From the NCBI GenBank assembly GCA_963513935.1, contig OY740776.1, positions 8,462,724 to 8,526,723 of the forward strand: a stretch of DNA of 64,000 nucleotides, read 5' to 3'. This stretch comes from Aphrophora alni (taxonomy: Eukaryota > Arthropoda > Insecta > Hemiptera > Aphrophoridae). The notes beneath the pieces were generated by a model that was given only the letters and a program-made list of their open reading frames with translations, did no database searches and was not told the DNA's origin. The position numbers and the translations under genes were made by a program. Shown piece by piece: positions 22,330 to 34,464 of this stretch; positions within the stretch are counted from its first letter, which is position 1, and every line of letters begins with the position of its first letter.

Positions 22330-24718
22330 TCCCCCCCCCCCGACCGCCAACACAGTTACAATAATCGATGAGACAACGCGATGAATGAACACAATGGCTA
22401 AGGTTACGTACCGATTCCCCCCCCCGACCGCCAACACAGTTACAATAATCGATGAGACAACGCGATGAATGAACACAATGGCTAAGGTTACGTACCGATT
22501 CCCCCCCCCGACCGCCAACACAGTTACAATAATCGATGAGACAACGCGATGAATGAACACAATGGCTAAGGTTACGTACCGATTCCCCCCCCCCGACCGC
22601 CAACACAGTACTTATTCCGTTACAATAATCGATGTGACAACGCGATGAATGAACACAATGGCTAAGGTTACGTACCGATTCCCCCCCCCGACCGCCAACA
22701 CAGTTACAATAATCGATGAGACAACGCGATGAATGAACACAATGGCTAAGGTTACGTACCGATTCCCCCCCGACCGCCAACACAGTTACAATAATCGATG
22801 AGACAACGCGATGAATGAACACAATGGCTAAGGTTACGTACCGATTCCCCCCCCCCCGACCGCCAACACAGTTACAATAATCGATGAGACAACGCGATGA
22901 ATGAACACAATGGCTAAGGTTACGTACCGATTCCCCCCCCCGACCGCCAACACAGTTACAATAATCGATGAGACAACGCGATGAATGAACACAATGGCTA
23001 AGGTTACGTACCGATTCCCCCCCCCGACCGCCAACACAGTTACAATAATCGATGAGACAACGCGATGAATGAACACAATGGCTAAGGTTACGTACCGATC
23101 CCCCCCCCTTGGACCGCCAACACATTACTTATTCCGGTATAATAATCGATGAGACAACGCGATGAATGAACACAATGGCTAAGGTTACGTACTGATTCCC
23201 CCCCCCCCGACCGCCAACACAGTTACAATAATCGATGAGACAACGCGATGAATGAACACAATGGCTAAGGTTACGTACCGATTCCCCCCCCGATCGCCAA
23301 CACAGTTACAATAATCGATGAGACAACGCGATGAATGAACACAATGGCTAAGGTTACGTACCGATTCCCCCCCCCCCGACCGCCAACACAGTTACAATAA
23401 TCGATGAGACAACGCGATGAATGAACACAATGGCTAAGGTTACGTACCGATTCCCCCCCCCCGACCGCCAACACAGGTACAATAATCGATGAGACAACGC
23501 GATGAATGAACACAATGGCTAAGGTTACGTACCGATTCCCCCCCCCGACCGCCAACACAGTTACAATAATCGATGAGACAACGCGATGAATGAACACAAT
23601 GGCTAAGGTTACGTACCGATTCCCCCCCCCCCCGACCGCCAACACAGTTACAATAATCGATGAGACAACGCGATGAATGAACACAATGGCTAAGGTTACG
23701 TACCGATTCCCCCCCCCCCGACCGCCAACACAGTTACAATAATCGATGAGACAACGCGATGAATGAACACAATGGCTAAGGTTACGTACCGATTCCCCCC
23801 CCCCGACCGCCAACACAGTTACAATAATCGATGAGACAACGCGATGAATGAACACAATGGCTAAGGTTACGTACCGATTCCCCCCCCCCGACCGCCAACA
23901 CAGTTACAATAATCGATGAGACAACGCGATGAATGAACACAATGGCTAAGGTTACGTACCGATTCCCCCCCCCGACCTCCAACACAGTTACAATAATCGA
24001 TGAGACAACGCGATGAATGAACACAATGGCTAAGGTTACGTACCGATTCCCCCCCCCGACCTCCAACACAGTTACAATAATCGATGAGACAACGCGATGA
24101 ATGAACACAATGGCTAAGGTTACGTACCGATTCCCCCCCCCCGACCTCCAACACAGTTACAATAATCGATGAGACAACGCGATGAATGAACACAATGGCT
24201 AAGGTTACGTACCGATTCCCCCCCCGACCTCCAACACAGTTACAATAATCGATGAGACAACGCGATGAATGAACACAATGGCTAAGGTTACGTACCGATT
24301 CCCCCCCCCCGACCTCCAACACAGTTACAATAATCGATGAGACAACGCGATGAATGAACACAATGGCTAAGGTTACGTACCGATCCCCCCCCCCTTGGAC
24401 CGCCAACACAGTTACAATAATCGATGAGACAACGCGATGAATGAACACAATGGCTAAGGTTACGTACCGATCCCCCCCCCCTTGGACCGCCAACACAGTT
24501 ACAATAATCGATGAGACAACGCGATGAATGAACACAATGGCTAAGGTTACGTACCGATTCCCCCCCCCCCGACCTCCAACACAGTTACAATAATCGATGA
24601 GACAACGCGATGAATGAACACAATGGCTAAGGTTACGTACCGATTCCCCCCCCCCCGACCGCCAACACAGTTACAATAATCGATGAGACAACGCGATGAA
24701 TGAACACAATGGCTACGG
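22330..24718 (+). repeat. shortened satellite subfamily, about 86-bp monomer
   Basis: Most monomers here lack the 11-base segment TACTTATTCCG, reading CAGTTACAATAATCG directly. A few full-length monomers are interspersed near 22610 and 23130. CTAAGG is nearly fixed; a CGACCTCC variant spreads from about 23970. Confidence 0.9.
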
Positions 24719-24939
24719 GAGGATTTTTCATTAACTTTGACGTCAGAATAACAAACACTGAGCTTTGTTAAAGCAAATAATTAAGATGTCAAAACTGCAG
24801 AATGCATCTGAACGCTTTTCATACAGACAATGGGAGTTTCATATCACAAAGCCGTCATCTTTTTGTTGTATAAGGATCCATTGAAGGTCGCAAAGTAACG
24901 ACTTGGACCATGTATTGGTAGAGGCGTCTTATCCAGTAG

Positions 24940-25290
24940 GATGAAATTTGTTAACGTCCGTCATTTTGAAACTGTACCATATAAAGCGTTTGTTTTTGTT
25001 ACATTTGTAGAATTTACGTAATAAATACCAAATTTGAAACTCAAGTATATATTTTGTAGAGTTTACGAGATATTTTTAGCGTCCGCCATTTTGAAACTGT
25101 ACAAAATAAAGTCTTGGTTTTTGTTACTCTTGTAAAAGTTACATAATAACACCAAATTTGAATTCAAAGAGGATTACAATCCTTTTGTAAACATTTCGTA
25201 GAGTTTACGAGATATGTTTAACGTCCGTCATTTTGAAACTGTACAAAATAAAGTCTTGGTTTTCTGGTATACTGGTAAAAGGTTACATAA
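24940..25290 (+). repeat. about 130-bp tandem repeat x 3
   Basis: ATTTTGAAACTGTAC recurs at about 24963, 25091 and 25229, each followed by AAAATAAAGTCTTGG-type sequence and preceded by GTTTACGAGATAT and ACGTCCG(T/C)C. Confidence 0.75.
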
Positions 25291-25412
25291 ATAATGCTTA
25301 TACCAAATCTCCAGTCATTACCATAGCTGCCAGGAATTTTTCTTATTTTTACATCCCGAAATATTGGCTTGAAATTTTGAATCACCCTGTACACACAGTG
25401 GTTTTTGGAAAA

Positions 25413-26432
25413 CTTACCATCTCTATTATTTTAAAGGCGGAAAGAGAAATGCATAATCTGTTCTTGGGACAGTTATTCATCTTTGGATGGATCTTTAGAA
25501 TAGGCTACCTATTTACAAAATCAACCCCCCCCCCTACCACAACTCCTATTTTCGAAAATGTTTAATGGACACATATGGCTTGTGATACCTCAAATAAAAC
25601 CCCTTTAAAAACCATGAATTTCTGTTGCAAGAGGATAAAAATTGGCCAACGCATTCGTTCGCTATGCTCAAAAATAATGTTAAAGTAACGAATCACTCAC
25701 AATTGTCCCGTCACGCCCACTATATACACGTGTAAACCTATGTGCGCCTATGTAAATACTTTCTCTCACCCATACTGGTTTTCTGTCTACCGTTCATTTG
25801 TTTTGTAACTTATGTTCTACAAATTTATAAAATAGGTTATGAAATTATCTTAGTTGATGTCACTAGGGAAAACTGACTTCTTATCATTAACTCTAATGAA
25901 ACTTTCTCACAAACAAACAAAAATTGCTACATCAGTTCTGACAACATCAATAAATTATTGTTGGAGTAGTGCAAGAAATAATATTTAAGTTAATTATTAG
26001 AAATGAAAGTTCAGACTAAATGAAAAATCATTCTCAAAATTTTTGAGCAGGAGAAAGGTTACAACCTAACCTAACCTAAATTTTGTCTTTGTTCCCAAAT
26101 GTACTGTCATGAAAACTATAAAACTTGTCAATTACTGCTGTTGATGTCCGGTCTTATAAATAATATTTTTGAGCGTAATGTTGGCAGATTTTTATTATCC
26201 TAGAACAGAAATTCATAGTTTTTAAAGGGGCTTTAATTTGAGGCTTTGTATCACAAGCCATTGGGTGTCCATTACACATTTTTGATACGGTGTAGTGGGA
26301 GGAGTGATTTTGTAAATAGGTTTTCTATGGTTCTCCCTTAAGGTGAATAACTGTCCCAAGAACAGATTTAGCATTTCAATTTTCTCTTTCCCGCTTTTAA
26401 TTAATAGCTAGTTGAGGTGGTAAGGTTAGGTT
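25413..26432. mobile_element. fold-back element with about 250-bp inverted arms
   Basis: 25413-25690 is inverted at about 26160-26432. Shared words include CTGTTCTTGGGACAGTTATT, GGCGGAAAGAGAAA against its diverged partner, and GAATTTCTGTT. No protein is encoded. The right arm runs directly into the TTAGG-type array. No target duplication could be fixed. Confidence 0.65.
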
Positions 26433-26893
26433 AGGTTAAGTTAGGTTAGAAAAGGTTAGGTTAGGTTAAGTTAGGTTAGATAAGGTTAGGTTAGGTTAAG
26501 TTAGATAAGGTTAGGTTAAGTTAGGTTAGGTTAAGTTAGGTTAGATAAGGTTAGGTTAGGTTAAGCTTAGGTTAGATAAGGTTAGGTTAGGTTAAGTTAG
26601 GTTAGGTTAGATAAGGTTAGGTTAAGTTAGGTTAGATAAGGTTAGGTTAGGTTAAGTTAGGTTAGATAAGGTTAGGTTAGGTTAAGTTAGGTTAGTTAAG
26701 GTTAGGTTAGGTTAAGGTTAGGTAAGGTTAAGTTAGTTAAGGTTAGGTTAGGTTAAGTTAGGTTAGATAAGGTTAGGTTAGTTAAGGTTAGGTTAGGTTA
26801 AGTTAGGTTAGATAAGGTTAGGTTAGTTAAGGTTAGGTTAGGTTGGGTTAGGTTAGGTTAAGTTAGGTTAGTTAAGGTTACGTTAGGTTAGGG
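26417..26893 (+). repeat. interstitial TTAGG-type telomere-like array
   Basis: Mixed GGTTA pentamers with TTAAG and TTAGATAAGG variants, in a loose 25-35 bp higher-order pattern. TTAGG is the ancestral insect telomere unit. The degeneracy argues for an old interstitial array rather than a live telomere. Confidence 0.85.
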
Positions 26894-26904
26894 CGTAATA
26901 GATA

Positions 26905-26909
<5 letters not shown>

Positions 26910-26948
<39 letters not shown>
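26910..26948 (+). other. poly(A) run of about 39
   Basis: A long pure A-run lies 15-20 bases after the TTAGG-type array. It could be a retroposon tail or a slipped microsatellite. Confidence 0.7.
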
Positions 26949-26949
<1 letters not shown>

Positions 26950-27106
26950 ACTAACTTTCTCTATAGTCTATGTGAGAAAATCAAAATCAAAGAAAACATT
27001 TTCATACTGTCGGCATTTAAAAAATGTGACTTTTTTTCAATCGTATTCAATTTTTAGTAAACTCTAGCTTACATACTAAATTCAATCAATTTAAAGCTAT
27101 TTATAG

Positions 27107-27720
27107 ACTACAGTGTTTATAAAGTATGGAATATAAAAAATAAAAATCTTAAAAAAGTTGGTTTTTTTTATCTGGTTAATAAGACAACGTTTACTTCCAG
27201 TTTTGATTGTTTTCAATTTCGGCAGCCATTTTGTAATTACATAAGTTAAATTTTTTAAATAGAAATAGGGTCATGTGACAGGTGATATGAGTTGTGTATC
27301 TTTAAACAAATAAGATGCTCAAATTGTTGGCCTAGATCTATCTGATTACATCTTAGGAAGCGATCAAGAGGAACAAGGCCAGGGAAAACTGCTGTGTTTA
27401 AAAGTACCCAAATCATTTGTCCACCTGTAAACTATTGTTTTAAAAATGTTCTGTAGTTGTATTAGTTGATAACTTTGTAAGGGAATGAGATATAAAAAAT
27501 TTAAAAAAAGGATTCCACCATTGAACTCAATGTGGAAACAAGTGTCACATGACCCTATTCCTATTTAAAAAAAAAATTACAACTTAATTTCAAGATGGCG
27601 GATACTAAATTTAAAACTATCAAAACTGGAAGTAAATGTTGTATAAAAATGTACAAAAAACGAACTTTATAATGTTCAGCCGTTTTAAAGATTTCCATAC
27701 TTTACAGACATTACAATGGA
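27107..27720. mobile_element. fold-back element, about 600 bp
   Basis: Inverted arms of about 170 bp: 27107-27285 pairs with 27538-27720. Matching words are TAAAGTATGGAA, TTTACTTCCAGTTTTGAT and ATAGGGTCATGTGACA. The inner part of the arms contains a GCCATTTTG / AAGATGGCGG word. Confidence 0.7.
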
Positions 27721-27750
27721 CGTTTCGGATTATTACAGACATCATCAGGA

Positions 27751-29134
27751 AAATTATTGTTCTTACTGACCCAGTGTACGAAATATCGACATGCCGACCG
27801 TGTGTCGTCTGTAGGTAAGCACGATAGCTGCAACGAAATAAAAAAAAAAACACAATTAAGAGGTTCAGAGAACCTGTGTTAACAAACATTTTAAGAAATT
27901 CACTCTACTGGATTTTAGGGATTACAATCCTGCTTGTATTACATTATGACGGGACTGGGTAAGTACCATGAAGATCCCGTGGTTTTTTTTAAATTTATTT
28001 ATTTAAATGGATAATTTCCCTCCAGCATGCTTACGTGACTAGTCGACAATTAAGTGACCAATTGGGGCCCAAGTTTCGTTTGATTTGTGACCCCATTCGC
28101 GGCAGTTGGAAGTCAGTGACACGCAGCGGTTCACTACTGCACGTGTCAACGGGTCTTGGGAGGAAGTAAGCTGTTGTCATGTTGGCCAACCTGTGTCGTA
28201 AAGAGTTTAACCCTCAAAAGCGAGACATGTCAAACCAGCTGATTTTGTAAACCGAAAAGCAGTTCAAATCAATCAATACAGATTGAATGCTGATTTGTTT
28301 ACGATATTTAGTTTTTCGGGTTTTACAGACATCCCCTAAAACCAAACAGACAAAAAAATGTCATTTCAGTAGTTTATCAATGAACCTTGGACTTTGATAA
28401 TGAGGCCTAAATCTGCTTCGCTTCTATCGAAGACGAATCCACAGCCAAATAAATCCTATTTTATTAAAATTGAGCTTTTACATTAAATACGTTGAAACTT
28501 GTAACTTTGTACAAGAGTTTGAACTATTAATTTAATTTCACTCAAAATTGTAAAAAATCGGTAGCGCCTATTTTGAGAAATTGCGTCTTTTACTTTTTCA
28601 TACCTCACGAACAGTTTTTTATAATACGTTTTGGTTGGGTCCTGGAGCAAATTTCATCAAAACCTTTTTTTTTCCCGCCAGTACAAATTTAAGTAAAAAA
28701 ATAAATACACACATCACCATAGCAACAGAAAGAGAGAAGATATACAACTTCTCAAACAAAGCTGGAATAACAACCAAACTATCGATATGAACAAAACTTA
28801 AAATTACGATTTTCTCAATATTAATTAGGATTTTGATAAAACGTTGGCTCGTCGAAGGAGGTTAGTGAAGGTATAAGGAAGGATAAAAGCGATCAAAATA
28901 AACGAGAGAGACGTACAAAGATAATTTTATCATTTCTTTTACTAATTTTGATAACACAATTCAGCTATATATAGGGTCCAAAATTTCATCCATCGAAAGA
29001 AACCCAAAATAAGAATTCCATCCGTTCTAAGTACAGTATAGGATGTTATGTGCATAAATGCATCGTAAAATTTTCAAATGTTAAGGTCTGTTAAAGATTA
29101 TTTGGGGGACAAATATCTTTGTTGGCGTATTTTT
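27751..29134. other. unassigned sequence
   Basis: 27880-27990 matches a dispersed family (CTCTACTGGATTTTAGG and CTGGGTAAGTACCATG). 28020-28230 is less AT-rich than its surroundings but I recognise no gene. The remainder shows nothing. Confidence 0.4.
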
Positions 29135-31105
29135 TTTCTCCTTTACATTGAGTAGTAAGTGATGGGTCAAAACATCAATGTTGAGTATTTCCCCCCCCCA
29201 TACATTGAGTAGTAAGTGATGGGTCAAAACATCAATGTTGAGTATTTTTTTCTCCCCTACATTGAGTAGTAAGTGATGGGTAAAAACATCAATGTTGAGT
29301 ATTCCCCCCCCCACATTGAGTAGTAAGTGATGGGTCAAAACATCAATGTTGAGTATTCCCCCCCCCCTACATTGAGTAGTAAGTGATGGGTCAAAACATC
29401 AATGTTGAGTATTTTTTTCTTCCCTACGTTGAGTAGTAAGTGATGGGTAAAAACATCAATGTTGAGTATTCCCCCCCCCACATTGAGTAGTAAGTGATGG
29501 GTCAAAACATCAATGTTGAGTATTTCCCCCCCCCCCCCATACATTGAGTAGTAAGTGATGGGTCAAAACATCAATGTTGAGTATTTTTTTCTCCCCTACA
29601 TTGAGTAGTAAGTGATGGGTAAAAACATCAATGTTGAGTATTCCCCCCCCCACATTGAGTAGTAAGTGATGGGTCAAAACATCAATGTTGAGTATTCCCC
29701 CCCCCCCTACATTGAGTAGTAAGTGATGGGTCAAAACATCAATGTTGAGTATTTTTTTCTTCCCTACGTTGAGTAGTAAGTGATGGGTCAAAACATCAAT
29801 GTTGAGTATTTTTTTCTTCCCTACATTGAGTAGTAAGTGATGGGTCAAAACATCAATGTTGAGTATTCCCCCCCCCCTACATTGAGTAGTAAGTGATGGG
29901 TCAAAACATCAATGTTGAATATTTCCCCCCCCCCCCCATACATTGAGTAGTAAGTGATGGGTCAAAACATCAATGTTGAGTATTTTTTTCTTCCCTACAT
30001 TGAGTAGTAAGTGATGGGTCAAAACATCAATGTTGAGTATTTCCCCCCCCCATACATTGAGTAGTAAGTGATGGGTCAAAACATCAATGTTGAGTATTTT
30101 TTTCTCCCCTACATTGAGTAGTAAGTGATGGGTAAAAACATCAATGTTGAGTATTCCCCCCCCACATTGAGTAGTAAGTGATGGGTCAAAACATCAATGT
30201 TGAGTATTCCCCCCCCCCATACATTGAGTAGTAAGTGATGGGTCAAAACATCAATGTTGAGTATTTTTTTCTTCCCTACGTTGAGTAGTAAGTGATGGGT
30301 CAAAACATCAATGTTGAGTATTTTTTTCTCCCCTACATTGAGTAGTAAGTGATGGGTAAAAACATCAATGTTGAGTATTCCCCCCCCACATTGAGTAGTA
30401 AGTGATGGGTCAAAACATCAATGTTGAGTATTCCCCCCCCCCTACATTGAGTAGTAAGTGATGGGTCAAAACATCAATGTTGAGTATTTTTTTCTTCCCT
30501 ACGTTGAGTAGTAAGTGATGGGTCAAAACATCAATGTTGAGTATTTTTTTCTTCCCTACATTGAGTAGTAAGTGATGGGTCAAAACATCAATGTTGAGTA
30601 TTTTTTCTTCCCTACATTGAGTAGTAAGTGATGGGTCAAAACATCAATGTTGAGTATTTTTTCTTCCCTACATTGAGTAGTAAGTGATGGGTCAAAACAT
30701 CAATGTTGAGTATTTTTTTCTTCCCTACATTGAGTAGTAAGTGATGGGTCAAAACATCAATGTTGAGTATTTTTTCTTCCCTACATTGAGTAGTAAGTGA
30801 TGGGTCAAAACATCAATGTTGAGTATTTTTTCTTCCCTACATTGAGTAGTAAGTGATGGGTCAAAACATCAATGTTGAGTATTTTTTTCTTCCCTACATT
30901 GAGTAGTAAGTGATGGGTCAAAACATCAATGTTGAGTATTTTTTCTTCCCTATATTGAGTAGTAAGTGATGGGTCAAAACATCAATGTTGAGTATTTTTT
31001 CTCCCCTACATTGAGTAGTAAGTGATGGGTCAAAACATCAATGTTGAGTATTTTTTTCTCCCCTACATTGAGTAGTAAGTGATGGGTCAAAACATCAAAT
31101 ATCTT
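29135..31105 (+). repeat. about 57-bp satellite, about 34 copies
   Basis: The constant part is ATTGAGTAGTAAGTGATGGG followed by TCAAAACATCAATGTTGAGT; the junction is either poly-C or T-rich (TTTTTTCTTCCC). The two junction types alternate irregularly in the first two thirds, while the last third (30480-31105) is almost all T-rich. AACAT-CA-ATGTT forms a small inverted repeat in every unit. Confidence 0.95.
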
Positions 31106-31600
31106 TGCAACAAATAAATGTAGATTCGTTAATTTGTTATAAACAATTAATATTGCAAAAAACTTCTTTTTTTTTTCATTAATCAAAAAATATAAAAATT
31201 TGATTTACTCTAAACATATACATAAAATATAAGTCTCGATGAATAAAATGAGCCCCAGGTGAGCCTTCTACAACTGCAACTGGGTCAAAATTTACTAAAC
31301 ATTATACCAATAAAAAAATAAATTTCTCGTAAACTAATTAAATTTTTTTAATGGTAACATAAAGGCTTATAAAAGGCTAATTTTATGAAAGTTTCAAGTT
31401 CCTAGGTGCTTTTCTCAGAGAATGAAAAATATTTGAAAATTTGATCTGTTTTTTTTGCAATTATTCAAACAAATTATTCACAGATTTTAACTTATCAGGT
31501 TTCAAATTAACAGTTTTTGAGTAGTCTACTATTGAACAAAATTAGAAATACTCATTATAAATAGTCTTTAAACTATCTCAAAAACAGATTTTTGTACATA
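31106..31600. other. AT-rich, nothing recognised
   Basis: No repeat unit or frame can be supported. Confidence 0.4.
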
Positions 31601-31610
31601 GAACCGCTGT

Positions 31611-32075
31611 TTAAACAATATTCCAAGTTTTCAAAGTTGGAACCCCTGAAATGCCACGTACTAATAGATTTTCCATATGACATCCTGAAACAAATTGTCG
31701 AAGATTTTTGGCTAATTTTACCGGCCTAACATGGCGGTGCCTCGCGCCTACTCTATCCTTGAACCCAAGCCTGTCCCCATTAGCGTAACCCAAAGCTATT
31801 ATCTTAAAGTCCTCACTATGTTCTCGTTTAGGGCAGATTCTTTCGCAACTTCCCTCCTTGTGTTGCAATATGATACAGTTCTCAGGTCTGTTGTGTTGAG
31901 GAGGACAGTTAATTGGGTTATTTACTAAACAGTGCATTAGTCTATACAGAAAACTGAACCAATAGTATTTGTCCAGGCGCCTCCCCCCCATCAAAGTATT
32001 TTTATAATCGTGTAGGTGACACTTAGTGTAGATTGGCTGCTCATATTTGTTTCGACTATAACAAGTGCAAAACAT
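31611..32075 (-). CDS. unidentified 154-codon open frame, possibly an exon
   Basis: I do not recognise the product. It is long for this AT-rich setting and locally GC-richer. The middle is cysteine- and proline-rich (NNPINCPPQHNRPENC, then EGSCERICP), loosely like small extracellular Cys-rich domains such as single VWC. The C-terminal half is basic (GARHRHVRPVKLAKNL). There is no signal peptide at the ATG. An internal exon beginning after the minus-strand TTTTCTGTATAG (about 31945) would contain only the Cys-rich and basic parts. It may equally be a transposon remnant. Confidence 0.3.
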   Translation of the reverse strand: MFCTCYSRNKYEQPIYTKCHLHDYKNTLMGGRRLDKYYWFSFLYRLMHCLVNNPINCPPQHNRPENCIILQHKEGSCERICPKREHSEDFKIIALGYANGDRLGFKDRVGARHRHVRPVKLAKNLRQFVSGCHMENLLVRGISGVPTLKTWNIV

Positions 32076-32467
32076 TTTTGATAATGAGAACTGTTTAAAA
32101 ATTAATTACAGTATTTTAAAGTTATTAATTTGTAATCGATTAAGTTAACTGTTGAAACTTTCTATTTCGATGGGGGATGATGGGCGATGAAAAACAGAAG
32201 AAGAGCAGGAAGGGCGAAGTAAATATTTTTAAATGTATAGGGAGGCTTCCTCGAGAAAGTGTTCAAAGGAAAAACAAATCAGTTTCTGTGTGATATCTAA
32301 CTTCGAAAGTCAATTAAACAAAAAGTGAAATCTTGTTATTGGGTTAGCCTTTGACAATTAATATGAAACGATAGGTTCTATTACCATCTAAATGTGGTTC
32401 CTCCACCATGAAAATCAATTCATAAATGGAAAACTATGATACTAGAAACTAGATCAGTTTCAAAGAA

Positions 32468-32975
32468 AGAGTTTTGGGTCTGTTACTTTACTGAACTGCC
32501 CAAACATGCCAAATCCACTTAGAAAAGTTTCATCCGTTACCTAGGATAACAAAGTCGTTACTTCAAAAAAAGAGTTTTGGGTCTGTTACTTTACTGAACT
32601 GCCCAAACATGCCAAATTCACTTAGAAAAGTTTCATCAGTTACCTAGGATAACAAAGTCGTCACTTCAAGAGTTTTGGGCAGTTTGTTACTTTACTGAAC
32701 TGTCCAAACATGCCAAATCTACTTAGAAAAGTTTCATCCGTTACCTAGGATAACAAAGTCGTTACTTCAAAGAAAGAGTTTTGGGTCTGTTACTTTACTG
32801 AACTGTCCAAACATGCCAAATCTACTTAGAAAAGTTTCATCAGTTACCTAGGATAACAAAGTCGTTACTTCAAAGAAAGAGTTTTGGGTCTGTTACTTTA
32901 CTGAACTGCCCAAACATGCCAAATCCACTTAGAAAAGTTTCATCAGTTACCTAGGATAACAAAGTCGTCACTTCA
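32468..32975 (+). repeat. about 103-bp tandem repeat x 5
   Basis: GAGTTTTGGG starts units at about 32469, 32572, 32670, 32776 and 32879. Each contains CCTAGGATAACAAAGTCGT and ACTTTACTGAACTG. Confidence 0.9.
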
Positions 32976-32989
32976 AAGGCAAAACACAA

Positions 32990-33590
32990 GGAATCCTTTA
33001 AGATGACTCGGACAGACGAGTAGAATTTTGTTCGAAAGTAAATGAAAATCTTGACGAAAATGCTCAAGTGGTGTGAAGGAATTGTATTCTCAGATGAAGC
33101 TACATTTTACCGAACAGGATGTGTAGACTTAGATGTGTAATTTTAATAACACAGAAAATCCAGATATCTTACACTAAGAGGGGTTAAATTCAAAGGGTAA
33201 AACTCTTTGAGCTGCCGTCACTAAGGGTGGTGTTTTATCGTATTTCATCCCATCAGACAATGACTGGAGACAGATACACATCAATATTAACTGATCACAT
33301 AGTTTCCTCATCTTACTCAGCCGGAGATAAGGGACGTTTATTCCAACAGGATCCAGCTCCTCTTTATACTAATGTGGCAAAAGCAGTTTTAGATCGAGAT
33401 CTTCCCAACCATTAGATAGGTCTGTATTGGCTTCCACGATCCCCAGACTTGACTGTTTGCGATTTTTTTTTCCTGTGGGGCTTTTTGAAAGAAAAAGTTT
33501 ATTCTCACCTTATAACAACATATGATAAATTAATGAGGCTGGTTGAAGGAAAATCGGCAATTTTTCAAAAACGCTTGACTCTATCAATTT
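32990..33590 (+). pseudogene. IS630/Tc1/mariner-type transposase relic
   Basis: Pieces in different frames follow the transposase order: DDSDRRVEFCSKVNENLDEN (about 33000-33060), IVFSDEATFYRTGCVD (about 33081-33130, first catalytic Asp), FQQDPAPLYTNVAKAVLDRD (about 33339-33400, second Asp), then LPRSPDLTVCDF and LWGFLKEKVYSHL (about 33430-33510, third acidic residue about 36 codons after the second). Several stops and frameshifts are present. The enzyme family cuts and pastes elements at TA. A related fragment lies at 61676-61811. Confidence 0.8.
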
Positions 33591-33599
33591 TGATTTTGT

Positions 33600-34464
33600 T
33601 TTTGTTTCGTTGCTATCAGTACATATAGCTATTGATAAGACACAAAAAATTCGAATAAAGGTAAAATTTGGATCATTAATAATTCATTACTGTTTTTATC
33701 TTTATTAAGTTTTACACATTTTCATGTTATCTTCAAATCAACAATTTGTAAAGGTTATGTAAAAAAAATAATTTCTGTGAAAACGTATCATTGTAATTCC
33801 GCCATTTTGTTTTCACTGATCATACAATGAAACTCAAGGCTACTTTTTTTTTTTTTACACATCTATGTAACATAACTGCAAAGTAGAGTGTTCCATATTT
33901 TCGGCATATATTTAAAAAAATACCGACTTCTTCGAGTGACCTGCCATTTACTATTGTTTAAAGCAAAAAAAATCCCTATAATTGATTAACAACTGTCTTA
34001 TTTTACCGGTACACCAGCTTTGTGCGGCTAAATAAAAAAAAAAAAGCTAGATCAATATTTCGCTTATATAAAAAAACATAGGGCCTACGTAAAGCAAACT
34101 TGAGGATGACAACTTGATCATTAAAACATCGTTTTGCTCGTAAAAAAAAATTTGTTGTGGACATTTTTTTCATTTAGATGTTTAAATTGTCTACAGATTT
34201 TTACTCATTATAAAGTGAATGTTCATTTTTTTCTATTCTATACAATAACGTAAAGTCAGACTTAAAATCACGTCATTCCACGAATTACGAGCCAACATTT
34301 TATAAGATATACTCAAAAGAAAAAGTTACATAAAATAAAACTCAGTTTAATACTGGACAGGGCACAAGGAGTGAGATGTCAAGAATGCTAAAGATGTCAA
34401 CAAGTTTGGAGATAAATGAGACTGTTGAGACTTGACAAGATAGGATGCTCCTAAATAAAGGTTA
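33600..34464. other. AT-rich, nothing recognised except one CCGCCATTTTG word
   Basis: A CCGCCATTTTG word at about 33798 belongs to a family of such words across the window. Confidence 0.4.

Larger units (their letters stand above)
16083..24718 (+). repeat. major satellite, about 98-bp monomer, about 90 copies
   Basis: The monomer consists of GCCAACACATTACTTATTCC, then GTTACAATAATCGATGAGAC, then AACGCGATGAATGAACACAA, then TGGCTACGGTTACGTACCGA and a poly-C tract. The C-tract varies from about 6 to 13. Variants distribute in blocks: TTGGACC or CGACC after the C-tract, CATTACTT or CAGTACTT, CTACGG or CTAAGG. Monomers are nearly identical otherwise, suggesting recent amplification or homogenisation. 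Short reading frames seen in it repeat with the unit and shift frame, so they are not genes. Confidence 0.97.

Noticed and set aside
16083..24718. Many minus-strand reading frames (up to 287 codons) with repeated 'VRNLSHCVHSSRCLIDYCN'
   Set aside because: They follow the satellite period, shift frame whenever the C-run changes, and overlap in several frames. They are products of a stop-poor repeat.
16083..24718. CRISPR-like regular repeats
   Set aside because: There are no unique spacers between the repeats; the whole unit is repeated, and the DNA is eukaryotic.
26417..26893. Active telomere end
   Set aside because: The array is degenerate and followed by ordinary sequence on both sides.
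27719..27750. Hammerhead-like core (minus): CTGATGATG ... CCGAAACGTCC
   Set aside because: CUGAUGA, GAAA and a GUC are present, but stems I and II do not pair. Kept only as a possible decayed relative of the 47.35-kb motif.
29081..31186. Minus-strand frames with repeated THHLLLNV
   Set aside because: Same cause: tandem 57-bp units.
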